Shown here piece after piece: positions 48,417 to 60,280 of a stretch of DNA of 64,000 bases. The position numbers and the translations under genes are program-made. Numbering within the stretch: the stretch's first letter is position 1; each line of letters starts with the position of its first letter. The notes under the pieces are model-generated. The model made no database searches. It was not told the origin of the DNA and saw only the letters and a program-made list of their open reading frames with translations. This stretch comes from Armigeres subalbatus (taxonomy: Eukaryota; Arthropoda; Insecta; Diptera; Culicidae): positions 241,853,047 to 241,917,046 of the forward strand of contig NC_085141.1 in NCBI RefSeq assembly GCF_024139115.2, given 5' to 3'.

Positions 48417-48765
48417 GAAGACATCGACACTACACAAAGCCTTTCCCCAGTGCCGGCTGTTGTCGGTGTATCTGGAAAGAATCGTGTAGTAGTTTCGACA
48501 ACGGCTGGCACTGTGGGGCACTGGCACCCCACAGGTCAGTACTTGAATTCTCCAACCGGAAGCAGATACTGTCTCGCTTAAAATTCCAGGTCACCACCAA
48601 ACTTCAACCATCCTCCGACCAGAAAACGGACGTCCCACCGGAGAAATATCACACAAAGCACATCCCCAGTGCCGGCTGTTGTCGGTATTGGTATAACTAG
48701 TGTGATGGTTTCGACAGCAGCCGGTACTGTGGGGCAAAGTACCTCACAGGCAAGTTTCACCTAAA
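48417..48765 (+). repeat. two-module block, 3' UTR copy
   Basis: The same two modules in the same order and similar spacing (starts about 220 bp apart, versus 211 bp in the 5' copy). Module 1 is at about 48427-48541, module 2 at about 48647-48758. It starts just after the ORF2 stop. The sequence between the modules has diverged more than the modules. Confidence 0.85.
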
Positions 48766-48889
48766 CATTCCTATACGGATACTACCGCGATACACTATTT
48801 CCACAGCAAATCCTGGATGAAGAGCACATCGTCATCATCGCACCGGCTCGCTCCGACATTTCGAAGTGAACAAAATAATAAACATAAGT

Positions 48890-48894
<5 letters not shown>

Positions 48895-48940
<46 letters not shown>
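48895..48940 (+). repeat. (AG)n microsatellite
   Basis: An uninterrupted GA run of about 46 bp in the LINE 3' UTR. Probably variable between copies. The Arg/Glu frames across it are artefacts. Confidence 0.95.
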
Positions 48941-48945
<5 letters not shown>

Positions 48946-49160
48946 AAGATCAAATGTGATCGTAATGCCAAAATTGTATTTCAAAACCCCACTGCCTGAC
49001 ACGAATGCGTCTTTCTGGTGTAAAGTATCATTAATAAACAAACAAACAAACAAACAGTACGTGCATTAATGCGATTGTGAACATCTTTACTTCTGTTTAT
49101 GAATAACCGACACCTTCGAACGAATTTTGATCCATCGAATGATGTTCCCCTCTGATACTA

Positions 49161-52100
49161 ATGGCGTCAACAAGAAGGCTAACCATCAGTGTCCTATGAC
49201 CCGAGCAGGATTCCCTTCGCAATGGCGTCAACAAGAAGGCTAACCATCAGTGCCCTATGACCCGAGCAGAATTCCCTTCGGAATCCGAGAAGGATTCCCT
49301 TCATAATCCGAGCAGGATTCCCTTCGGAATTCGAGCAGGATTCCCTTCGGAATCCGAGCAGGATTCCCTTCGGAATCCGAGCAGGATTCCCTTCGGAATC
49401 CGTGAAGGATTCCCTTCGGAATCCGTGAAGGATTTCCTTCGGGAGCTGAGCAGGATGCCCTTCGGGATCCGAGCAGGATACCCTTCGGAATTCGAGCAAA
49501 TTTCCCTTCGGAATTCGAGCAGTATTCCCTTCGGAATTCGAGCAGGATTTCCTTCGCAATCCGAGCAGGATTCCCCTCGGAATCCGAGCAGGATTGCCTT
49601 CGGAATCCGAGCAGGATTCCCTTCGGAATCCGAGCAAGATTCCCTTCGGAATCCGAGCAGGATTCCCTTCGGAATCCGAGCAGGATTCCCTTCGGAATCC
49701 GAGCAGGATTCCCTTCGGAATCCGAGCAGGATTCCCTTCGGAATCCGAGCAGGATTCCCTTCGGAATCCGAGCAGGATTCCCTTCGGAATCCGAGCAGGA
49801 TTCCCTTCGGAATGGCGTCAACAAGAAGGCTAACCATCAGTGCCCTATGACCCGAGCAGAATTCCCTTCGGAATCCGAGCAGGATTCCCCTCGGAATCCG
49901 AGCAGGATTCCCCTCGGAATCCGAGCAGGATTCCCCTCGGAATCCGAGCAGGATTCCCCTCGGAATCCGAGCAGGATTCCCCGCGGAATCCGAGCAGGAT
50001 TCCCGTCGGAATCCGAGCAGGATTCCCCTCGGAATCCGAGCAGGATTCCCCTCGGAATCCGAGCAGGATTCCCCTCGGAATCCGAGCAGGATTCCCCCGG
50101 AATCCGAGCAGGATTCCCTCGGAATCCGAGCAGGATTCCTCGGAATCCGAGCAGGATTCCTCGGAATCCGAGCAGGATTCCCTCGGAATCGAGCAGGATT
50201 CCCTCGGAATCCGAGCAGGATTCCTCGGAATCGAGCAGGATTCCTCGGAATCCGAGCAGGATTCCTCGGAATCCGAGCAGGATTCCTCGGAATCCGAGCA
50301 GGATTCCCCTCGGAATCGAGCAGGATTCCTCGGAATCCGAGCAGGATTCCTCGGAATCCGAGCAGGATTCCCTCGGAATCCGAGCAGGATTCCCTCGGAA
50401 TCCGAGCAGGATTCCCTCGGAATCCGAGCAGGATTCCCTCGGAATCTGGCAGGATTTCCAACCGGAATCCGAACAGGATTCCCTACCGGAATCCTAACAG
50501 GATACCCTAACGGAATCCGAGCAGGATTCCCTACCGGAATCCGAGCAGGATTTCCTACCGGAATCCGAGCAAATTTCCCTTCGGAATTCGAGCAGTATTC
50601 CCTTCGGAATTCGAGCAGGATTCCCTTCGGAATCCGAGCAGGATTGCCTTCGGAATCTGAGCAAGATTCCCTTCGGAATCTAAGCAAAATTCTCTTCGGA
50701 ATCCGAGCAGGATTCCCTTCGGAATCCGAGCAGGATTCCTCGGAATCGAGCAGGATTCCCTCGGAATCGAGCAGGATTCCCTCGGAATCCGAGCAGGATT
50801 CCCTCGGAATCCGAGCAGGATTCCTCGGAATCCGAGCAGGATTCCTCGGAATCCGAGCAGGATTCCCTCGGAATCCGAGCAGGATTCCCTCGGAATCCGA
50901 GCAGGATTCCCTCGGAATCCGAGCAGGATTCCTCGGAATCGAGCAGGATTCCCCTCGGAATCCGAGCAGGATTCCCTCGGAATCCGAGCAGGATTCCCCT
51001 CAGAATCCGAGCAGGATTCCCCTCGGAATCCGAGCAGGATTCCCCTCGGAATCCGAGCAGGATTCCCCTCGGAATCCGAGCAGGATTCCCCTCGGAATCC
51101 GAGCAGGATTCCCCTCGGAATCCGAGCAGGATTCCCCCCGGAATCCGAGCAGGATTCCCTTCGGAATCCGGTCAAGATTCCCTTCGGAATCCGGTCAGGA
51201 TTCCCCTCGGAATCCGAGCAGGATTCCTCGGAATCCGAGCAGGATTCCCCTCGGAATCCGAGCAGGATTCCTCGGAATCCGAGCAGGATTCCTCGGAATC
51301 CGAGCAGGATTCCTCGGAATCGAGCAGGATTCCCCTTGGAATCCGAGCAGGATTCCCTTCGGAATCCGAGCAGGATTCCCGTCGGAATCCGAGCAGGATT
51401 CCCGTCGGAATCCGAGCAGGATTCCCGTCGGAATCCGAGCAGGATTCCCGTCGGAATCCGAGCAGGATTCCCGTCGGAATCCGAGCAGGATTCCCGTCGG
51501 AATCCGAGCAGGATTCCCGTCGGAATCCGTGCAGGATTCCCGTCGGAATCCGTGCAGGATTCCCGTCGGAATCCGAGCAGGATTCCTTTCGGAATCCGAG
51601 CAGGATTCCCTTCGGAATCCGAGCAGGATTCCCTTCGGAATCCGAGCAGGATTCCCTTCGGAATCCGAGCAGGATTCCCTTCGGAATCCGAGCAGGATTC
51701 CCTTCGGAATCCGAGCAGGATTCCCCTCGGAATCCGAGCAGGATTCCCGTCGGAATCCGAGCAGGATTCCCGTCGGAATCCGAGCAGGATTCCCGTCGGA
51801 ATCCGAGCAGGATTCCCGTCGGAATCCGAGCAGGATTCCCGTCGGAATCCGAGCAGGATTCCCGTCGGAATCCGAGCAGGATTCCCCTCGGAATCCGAGC
51901 AGGATTCCCCTCGGAATCCGAGCAGGATTCCCCTCGGAATCCGAGCAGGGTTCCCCTCGGAATCCGAGCAGGATTCCCCTCGGAATCCGAGCAGGATTCC
52001 CCTCGGAATCCGAGCAGGATTCCTCTCGGAATCCGAGCAGGATTCCTCTCGGAATCCGAGCAGGATTCCTCTCGGAATCCGAGCAGGATTCCTCTCGGAA

Positions 52101-53170
52101 TCCGAGCAGGATTCCTCTCGGAATCCGAGCAGGATTCCCCTCGGAATCCGAGCAGGATTCCTCGGAATCCGAGCAGGATTCCTCGGAATCCGAGCAGGAT
52201 TCCCTCGGAATCCGAGCAGGATTCCCTCGGAATCCGAGCAGGATTCCCTCGGAATCCGAGCAGGATTCCCTCGGAATCCGAGCAGGATTCCCTCGGAATC
52301 CGAGCAGGATTCCTCGGAATCCGAGCAGGATTCCCTCGGAATCCGAGCAGGATTCCCTCGGACTCGAGCAGGATTCCCCTCGGAATCCGAGCAGGATTCC
52401 CCTTGGAATCCGAGCAGGATTCCCCTCGGAATCCGAGCAGGATTCCCCTCGGAATCCGAGCAGGATTCCCCTCGGAATCCGAGCAGGATTCCCCTCGGAA
52501 TCCGAGCAGGATTCCCCTCGGAATCCGAGCAGGATTCCCCTCGGAATCCGAGCAGGATTCCCCTCGGAATCCGAGCAGGATTCCCCTCGGAATCCGAGCA
52601 GGATTCCCCTCGGAATCCGAGCAGGATTCCCCTCGGAATCCGAGCAGGATTCCCCTCGGAATCCGAGCAGGATTCCCCTCGGAATCCGAGCAGGATTCCC
52701 CTCGGAATCCGAGCAGGATTCCCCTCGGAATCCGAGCAGGATTCCCCTCGGAATCCGAGCAGGCTTTCTCCTCGGAATCCGAGCAGGATTCCCCTCGGAA
52801 TCCGAGCAGGATTCCCCTCGGAATCCGAGCAGGATTCCCCTCGGAATCCGAGCAGGATTCCACTCGGAATCCGAGCAGGATTCCACTCGGAATCCGAGCA
52901 GGATTCCACTCGGAATCCGAGCAGGATTCCCTCGGAATCCGAGCAGGATTCCCCTCGGAATCCAGCAGGATTCCACTCGGAATCCGAGCAGGATTCCCCT
53001 CGGAATCCGAGCAGGATTCCCCTCGGAATCCGAGCAGGATTCCCCTCGGAATCCGAGCAGGATTCTCCTCGGAATCCGAGCAGGATTCCCCTCGGAATCC
53101 GAGCAGGATTCCCCTCGGAATCCGAGCAGGATTCCCCTCGGAATCCGAGCAGGATTCCCCTCAGAATTGT
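49161..53170 (+). repeat. ~4 kb hairpin minisatellite, 21-23 bp unit
   Basis: The unit is GGAATCC-GAGCA-GGATTCC plus a 2-4 base linker (CTC, CCTC, CTTC, CGTC, TCTC or CACTC-like). The two 7-mers are exact inverses, so every unit can form a stem-loop. On the order of 170 units. Linker types occur in blocks: CTTC at 49266-49811, CCTC from 49870, short CTC units at 50100-50450 and 50730-50940, CGTC at 51370-51570 and 51740-51880, TCTC at 52020-52130, CCTC to the end with a few CACTC. A ~42-bp spacer (ATGGCGTCAACAAGAAGG to CTATGACCC) recurs at 49161, 49222 and 49812. No unit variant contains a stop in any frame, which produces ORFs of up to 1116 codons; these lack ATG and are not genes. Confidence 0.95.
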
Positions 53171-56100
53171 ACAAGCTTTCATTTCACTGATGTAGGTTGG
53201 TTTTTCTTATAATCAACTCCATGAATCCAAAAAAAATTCTAACGACGAAATGTTCAAAAAGTTCATGTCGTAAAAATCTTTGTATGTTATTTATTAATCA
53301 GTTCAAAGAAACTTTTGTTAATTCTTTCAATTGATTCAAATAAATAAACTTATAAGAAGTAGCAGTAGTATCATTTTAGAAACATATGTTGGATTGTTTA
53401 AGTGGCTGATTAAAACAAAAAATCAACGTTACATTGAATGAATTTCGACAACACCTTTTTATTGCATGTCAGAATCAAAAAAAAACTTGCTGGACAACAC
53501 ACCCACATGGTCCCTTCCAGAGTACCATTTCAATCCATCGCAGGAGTTGTCCAATAGCTACTAATGCAATTCGGAGAGAATAAGTCTTGCGTGATTGCAG
53601 ACAGACTTTCAAAGGGGGATCGTTCTGCAGAAAGTATAAGCCGAATGAAACCCCTCTTCTGGATAGACAGGAATTTGATAGCCGTATCGATAGTGATACA
53701 AGAAGTTAAGCTCATGTCGGCACAAAACAACCCATTCGCTGAGCTGTAGTCAATGGTGACCAAGCCGATAGGCCGACGAGGGAATCGCAAAAGAAATTAG
53801 GTTAATGGACTCGCTTCCACTAGGGGGTTGTGCCAATTCCTTACAGGCAGGCAGGCAACCAACTTCGGTTGGATTATGTTGGCAAGTGGTAACCCTACTA
53901 TGGTCAAAGCCTGATTGAAATGATTTTGGTGCTCAATCTTATTTTTTTTTAAAGATCGCTAGTGGAAATTTATTCTCACACATGCTTTTCGCTGCGGTTA
54001 TTCTCTCTTTAACACCACCGCAATGTGAAGTGGTGAACACCGAACAGTTTGATAGCGAAAATTTATTTCCCAACCCTTGCCGTGGCTGCTGGCATTTTAT
54101 TCATTATTGCTTTTTCCGGCTATTCGGTGCGTGGAAATTTATGTTTTATTTGATAAATGTTGTGCTTTCCAATCAATGATTATGTGCGCGCTACCTCCTT
54201 CTACGGGACGCAGTTTTTTTTTCTGTTGTTCCAACGGAGCTGGCAGACAGGAAATGCCATTTTTTCATCCATGTCCCGCTGCAGTAAAACACGATGGAAA
54301 ACAGACCTCGGGCGAATGCAGCGGCCGCCACGTGGTTTACCAAACGCCCTAGGGGTAGCTTGGCATTCGATTTTTTTTATGGAACGACTGGCAGATGCAT
54401 CAGGTTCGGTTTCGCTACGAGCCAGCCAGATTGAGCAGAACTCGATCCTATGGACAAAGAACAGATTCCGGTGGTAGGCGATGCCCTTCGCTGGTCGAAT
54501 GGTGCATGTTTGGCTTTGTGCTTACAATTATTTCACAGTTTATTTACATAATTTAATTAAATCGACTCGTTTGCAATGCCATTAAGGACTTCATGGTATG
54601 TCTACGGCAGAAATGACTACAAGCTGGTAGATTTTTTCGTGTATTGGTAACGATTTACAATACGCCCAAATGATAGTTTCAAGGACTTTAACAGCCCATT
54701 TTCAGAAATGATTCGGTTGTACAAAAGGTTGACTCTCCAGATAGATCTTGCTATAAGGTACAATCTAGTACGTTTCGGCATACTGTTGTAAAATGTTAAA
54801 GGATTCTTAAACGAACATCATGTTCAACAAAATGGCTAACGAGGAAAATAGTTTTCTTTGCAGCGCCAACACAAAAGCGAAATCACTTTGGACAATCACG
54901 ATGTAAATGTCGCTGGTTTCGTTACCCATTTGACATCCTACCACCGTCTACAAACTGGGAAAGGAAACCTATAAAACCAAACAAACAAAAAAAACAATGA
55001 AAAGGAAATTTGTCCCTTTTCCAAAGTGGAGCTACTTGCTATCTACTGAGGCGAAACGACAAACGAAAACAGCGCAAAGCAAAGCGTGCGAGAAACTTTC
55101 CCATTTTGCTGATAATCGTTTTATTTCAAGTCGTGTCCGTGGATTGCAGCAAAAAAAAAAGGTGAAGGAATTCTTTCTTCCACTTCCTCACCCCCAGGAC
55201 TACTCTGCTGGTGGTGCATTTGTGAGTTGCAGCGAGCTGGTTTGCAGATTGGGTATTGCCAGCAAAAACAGCAAGATTTTAATTGTTGTTGACGGGGTGT
55301 CAGGTGCTTCGGTTTGCAGTCCGGGAAAATGAGACCGACTGATACGGGGGAATTTGCAAAAGTGGATGAATAACATTAAAAACTACCGTCGGACCACAGA
55401 GTGGAAGAAAGCTTCAGCGTTAGTAGTTTAATGCGAAGTTTTTTTTTCTCGCCTTTTCCCATCAAGCAAATGTGCTTTTCAGGTTTTCGTCCACAATTCA
55501 GATTACTGAACGAGCCATCTGGATCTACTTAGTATAAATTGGTTTCCGAGCTTTGATAGTCTTGGTTGGGGTTTCTTATTACATTTGTGTACATTTTTTG
55601 TGTGGATTTTATCTCCACTCTTCCCTTCAAATTCCAGACAGACGCAACATGGGGAATGGATAAAAAAAAGTACAATAAAAGAGTCTTCTACGACACCGTG
55701 GTGATTTGACGCCGTCTGGAAAGTTGTGTACAGTACCAGTGCTGCGTCGAAGTTCTGTGCCGACTGCAAGGGTTGCGACACGGCGGGCGGTGATTTGGAA
55801 TTGGTATCAACTGAACCATGATTCGGGTTTTATTCGAAGGAAGAAAATGTTTGACTCCCTGTACGAAATTTGAACGGGGGAACGCAGCTAACCGGTTGGA
55901 ATTTTGTTTGCTTCAAGCAACCACTCCAATGGTCGCTTTGCAAATCGATCTAAAATTCATGCACTTTCATGTGTTTTTTGCGGCAACTCAGCTGGGCTGC
56001 CTTACACGGCCTAGGCTCTAGGGAGTCGCCAGACAACCTCAGCTCAAGTGGTCAAGCTTCTAAATTATTCACGTGGAAACAAGTGGATGCAGTTTGACCG

Positions 56101-57408
56101 TTCTGTTGGACGAGACTAACGATGAATTGTGATTGGTGTTCGATATTTCTCCTGGGCCGCTTTTATTGGCAGTTGTTGCATGAATGCATAGCATGGCCAC
56201 ATTAGTTTGGGCCTGTCTCGTACAACAAAGTTGTACTGATTTTTTGATGGGGTGAATGACATCTTTCGCAACTTTTGTTCTGTTATTGTGAGGAATTCAT
56301 TCAAATGCTTATTCGTGTTTAAATCGGCTAGAAAGTTTTTGTGTGGTTTTTGGAAAACATTATGCTGAATTAATGTTTGCAGTTGATCATTTCGTGGAAG
56401 ATCATTTCCATTTGGTCGATCACTGTTTATTGGGCTATTCCGAAGGTTGACTTTCTCCAAATTATACGGATAGTGGTGAAGAGCACTTCAAGTAAATTGA
56501 AAAAGGTAGTTCTTACAGTCTACACAGTTAGTAAAAATAAACTTGATTTGTTACATTGGAGAATGTTTAATGACAATCGGTAAAATTGACTAACTGGTAA
56601 AAACAATAATGATAACCTGAAAGATGTAAAGGAAAAAATAATTTATTTACTGCCGTCAGAAAACTAATCCATTTTAGCAGTGATGATACCTTCTCAAGCA
56701 TAATTGAAGATAATAAAAAAATCGCATGAAAAGAAATTCCGAAATAGCCATTTAGGAAAAAAAAAAAGCTTGATTATTTTCATTGTCACATTTAACATTA
56801 CAGCTAAAGAAAAACGGTTTCAAAATTTTCTGAACTCAGTGTCCGATCTGGCCAACTTTATATTGCAAATAGTAAGGCAACGGTTCGGCACTTCATCCCA
56901 TAGTTCCTATTCCCATCCCATCAAAAACAAAGTAATGAAAAGGAATTTGGTTTGTTTCTTTTTTTTCAGCAGTGAGCACGCGTGTTAGCAAAATGAAACG
57001 ACGAGATTGATGCTGAATTTCGTTGTTTTGCAATGAGATGAATGTATCTTCAGTGAGATGGTAAACGAAACAGTTCCCCTATTTGTTCAATAAATTATTT
57101 GTTTATTAGGAAAAGGGAAAAGTCCATCTGAATTGAACTCTTTTTTGTTCTCTGCGTACTAACAGAATACAATTTCACTCCAAAAGATACAATTATTACT
57201 TACAACTATGAACAATAATTTGCTTTGTTCTAGATCTAGTTCTTACAATTAAACTGCAACAAGTCAACAGGACAGGACATTTTTTTCCGAACAGTGTTAC
57301 GACTCAAGTGAAAATCGTATTCATTTGAGCAGCAATTGGAAATTTTGCATATGTCCAAAAATATTTTTTTATGCCCATAATTCGTTGGACCGCGGAGAAA
57401 AAAGAATT
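53171..57408. other. 4.2 kb low-repeat intergenic DNA
   Basis: No gene family recognised. Candidates looked at and left unassigned: a 111-codon plus frame at 54997-55332 (Lys-rich) and a 114-codon minus frame at 56116-56460 that reads somewhat like protein but has no known motif, no partner exon and no homology I can name. Confidence 0.4.
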
Positions 57409-57829
57409 GTCTAGAACAGCGGTTCTCAGCCTGGGGCACATGTGCCCCTAGGGGTATCTTCGCAGGCCCCAGGGGTATCTCAGGCAAGAATGCGTAATGA
57501 CGGATGTATTAAAATTCCAATCAAAGCTTATTGATAAAATTTTGATAATTAGGATTTTTTTATTTCAAAACTTTGACTTGTACATAATATGTATGACGAT
57601 CAGTAAATCAAAGCCTATTGAAACCTGCCCTCCAAAACCAGCACAGTGTATGACAGGCTATAGGTCCGACAGAGTTGTGCGACAAAAAATCAAAAGGACC
57701 AAACGTTTAATAAACACATTACAAAAATCTTTTTTGCAATCTACCTCTTTGAAACAAAATATTAAATAACACGTTTCATATGATATAATGCTCCGGAACT
57801 AATATCTAGAGTATGAAGGTACGTAAGCC

Positions 57830-58965
57830 TCCATTTGAGAGGCATGACTGTTTTTTTCCGAAAAGTTCAGTTGCTTCGTTGCAAGAGAATTAGAAGCATC
57901 CTTCTACGTCCGGAACCCTTTTTCCATGAAGCTCGAAGCGTCTTTTCAAAAGGCTCAGAAGCCTCATTTTAAGTGGCTCCGAAGCTTCTCTTCGAGTGGT
58001 GGAAATTCTTTTTTCAAGAGGCTTGGAAACGTACTTTCAGGAGGCCTCCATTCCAAAGACTTGGAAACCCTTTTTTTTTTAATACGCGGAACCCTACTTT
58101 TAATAGGCTTAAAGAAGGTTCTACATTCCAACTGAAACCAGGCCTGCTTTTCAACATAGTATTGTGTTAGTATTTCCTCAGTTATTAATTGAAAACTTGT
58201 CTATGCCCGCTAGTGCATGAGTATGTATCTTGTGCGGCAAGTACAATGGATACACTATGCCCAGGGTATCGAGAATGTTTTCATACCGAAAACATCATTG
58301 ACTGGACCGAGTATCGAACTCGCCATCTTCGGATTGGCAATCCTACGCTTTTGTTCGAAGGCTATCTGGACCCCCTATGGTGTCCTTTCTAGATGCTCAA
58401 AGCCGTCCTTTCAAGATGTTCAGAAGCCTCGTTTCAAGTGGTTCGAAAGCCGCCTTTCAAGAGGCTTGGAAGTCTCTTTTTAAAATGTGTTGTAGCTTAC
58501 TTTTAATAGGCTTCCCTTCAAGATGCTTAAAAACTGCTTTCCTAGAGGCTCAGAAGCTTCCCTTCAAGATGCTGAGAAACCTCCTTTCAAGCCTAAGAAA
58601 CTCCTTTACAGTAGCTCGAAAGCTACCTTTCAAGAGGCTCAGAAACTTTCCTGGTGGCTCAAATTTCTTCTTCTAAGTGGCTTGGAAGCGTACTTTTAAA
58701 AGGCTAAGAAGCCTCCCTCCAAGGGGTTCGGAAGCCTCATGTCAACATCCGTTCAGAATTCAGAAATCTCCTTTCAAAAGGCTCGTTAGCTTCCTTTCAA
58801 GAGGCTCAGATGATTTTCTTGAAAAGGCTTGGAATTCTTCTTTCAAGAGGCTTGGAAACGCACTGTCAAGAAGCTCAGAAGCCTCCCTTCAAGATGCTCG
58901 GAAGGCTCCCTTCAAGTGGCTCGGATGCTTCCCTTCAAGAGGCTCAGAAGCCTCCAATAGCTAAA
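57830..58965 (+). repeat. hairpin minisatellite, GAGGCTCAGAAGCCTC family
   Basis: Degenerate ~22-30 bp units: CTTTCAAGAGGCTCAGAAGCCTC and variants (AAGATGCTCGGAAGGCTC, AAGTGGCTTGGAAGCG). GAGGCT and AGCCTC are inverses around a 4-base loop. Sequence between 58150 and 58370 is not repetitive. The 88-99 codon frames across it are repeat translations. Confidence 0.8.
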
Positions 58966-59531
58966 AAAGTCTTGTAGGAATTTTGATGTACAGTCGACTC
59001 TCTACATCTCGATGAACTGTATCTAGATATTTCTTTGCAGTCTTCATGGGCCATCGAGATAGGGAGAGATCGACGAATGGAAGGAAAATTGAAATTATGG
59101 GGCTGTTCGGCCACATTGAGAGTTGACGTAAAGTCAATGTCAGCTTCTCTCCACGAACAGTCTGGTGTCGGCAGCTGGTTATCTGCCTAAGAATGACATT
59201 ACGGATTGCCTGCTCCAATGGTAAAAGTCCACCATACAGGTGACCCCTAATTCTCAGTGTGATGCGGCTTTATGCTTACCTTGCCTACGAATGAATGGTT
59301 AGGGGGGTTTAATAAAAACCTAACCGCAAACGGAGTCTATTAAGTACCACGATCTCCTTCACAGTATTTAGCACTCACTGCGCTAACCGGAGCTATGGCG
59401 TATTTGACTTTCTGCTTCATCGAGATAATTGGCTACTCTTATTCAATCTCAACTTGAAGTTAAATAAGGATGGGGTTATGAATATGTTTAACTTAGAAAA
59501 AATATATTAAGCTCTTTTTAGTGGAATGTAT

Positions 59532-59764
59532 TCAACCGTCTAAGACGAGTTCAATACTTTCCATTTAATTCCGCTAAGTTTTATTATCTTTGCAGATACG
59601 TATTTCGTCGTCTCCAGTGTCTTGTACTTGACTCGACTTCGAGTACAAGTCAAGTACAAGACACTGGAGACGACCTCACAGTTGAGGTCGAAATACGTAT
59701 CTGCAAAGATAACAAATCCTAGTGGAATTAAATGGAAAGTACTAAACTCGTCTTAAACGGTTGA
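59532..59764. mobile_element. palindromic MITE, ~230 bp
   Basis: Long arms from TCAACCGTCTAAGACGAGTT through GCAGATACGTATTTCG and CCAGTGTCTTGTACTTGACT meet at a centre near 59640 and return inverted to 59764. The right arm carries an extra CTCACAGTTGAGG not matched on the left. No coding capacity. Confidence 0.85.
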
Positions 59765-59799
59765 TATTTTACTTAATTTTCCAACAAATTGTCACCTAC

Positions 59800-60280
59800 A
59801 TGGATTCGAATTATGCGTTTTTCACACACTCTGTGTTTCGGCTTTGGCTAATCTTGTCCAATCTCAACGTGAGGTTAAATAAGGGTAGGATTATGTCACA
59901 ATTTGTCACCTGTATGGATGCGCATTATGCGTTTTTCACAGTGCACTCTGTGTTTTGTCTTTGGCGTTCGTCTATTATTACGTTCTCAGTGTTTTTGTGA
60001 CACCCCTCTTTAGTGCCTAGTTTAATGCGTGTGAGCCTACATAATTGGCTTTCCTATACATGGTACATCATATGCATTCGCAGTGTGTACATTTCCAGTC
60101 CAGTATATTTTTTGCTTCGCGTTTCATTGCGTTTTACAAAATGCATCGTATGTATGTATTATTAAATGTATCCTCCTTCTCCATAAACCTGTTCCATTCT
60201 CCTTTCCAACATCACTTCCTCTTTCTTTTCCCTTTTCACTTCCTTTTCCATCAGGGAAATGATGAGAAAGGCCAGTGAAG
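59800..60280. repeat. dispersed repeat shared with 12633-12960
   Basis: GCGTTTTTCACACACTCTGTG and TTTCGGCTTTGGC appear near 59820 and again, diverged, at 59930-59965, so part is duplicated in tandem. CTTTTCCATCAGGGAAATGATG near 60245 matches the end of the 12.6 kb copy. A related TTTTCCATCAG word occurs at 63945. Confidence 0.5.

Larger units (their letters stand above)
42074..49054 (+). mobile_element. full-length I-clade LINE with 9-bp target duplication
   Basis: CAGTACGTG is found at 42065-42073 and 49055-49063, directly bordering the element. The element starts TATTCAGTTTTTGCTCGG (a TCAGT initiator-like start, usual for LINE internal promoters) and ends in TTAATAAACAAACAAACA. Length 6981 bp. 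It encodes ORF1 (zinc knuckles) and ORF2 (endonuclease, RT, RNase H, C-terminal zinc motif). RNase H after the RT places it in the I group of LINEs. Four frameshifts are present, yet the domains are complete and the duplication is perfect, so the insertion is young or the indels are assembly errors. Confidence 0.9.

Noticed and set aside
49161..53170. CRISPR-like array of palindromic repeats
   Set aside because: There are no unique spacers between units, the genome is eukaryotic and no cas genes are present; it is a contiguous minisatellite.
49840..53190. 1116-codon plus-strand ORF and 875-codon minus-strand ORF with a 23-residue period
   Set aside because: The tandem unit has no stop codon on either strand in any frame and its length is mostly not a multiple of three. 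The 1116-codon frame has no ATG. Openness follows from composition.
56116..56460. 114-codon minus-strand frame as a gene
   Set aside because: No recognised family, splice partner or regulatory context. Length is within chance expectation.
57497..57769. 90-codon frame near the hAT left end as a transposase fragment
   Set aside because: No hAT dimerisation or catalytic motif is visible.
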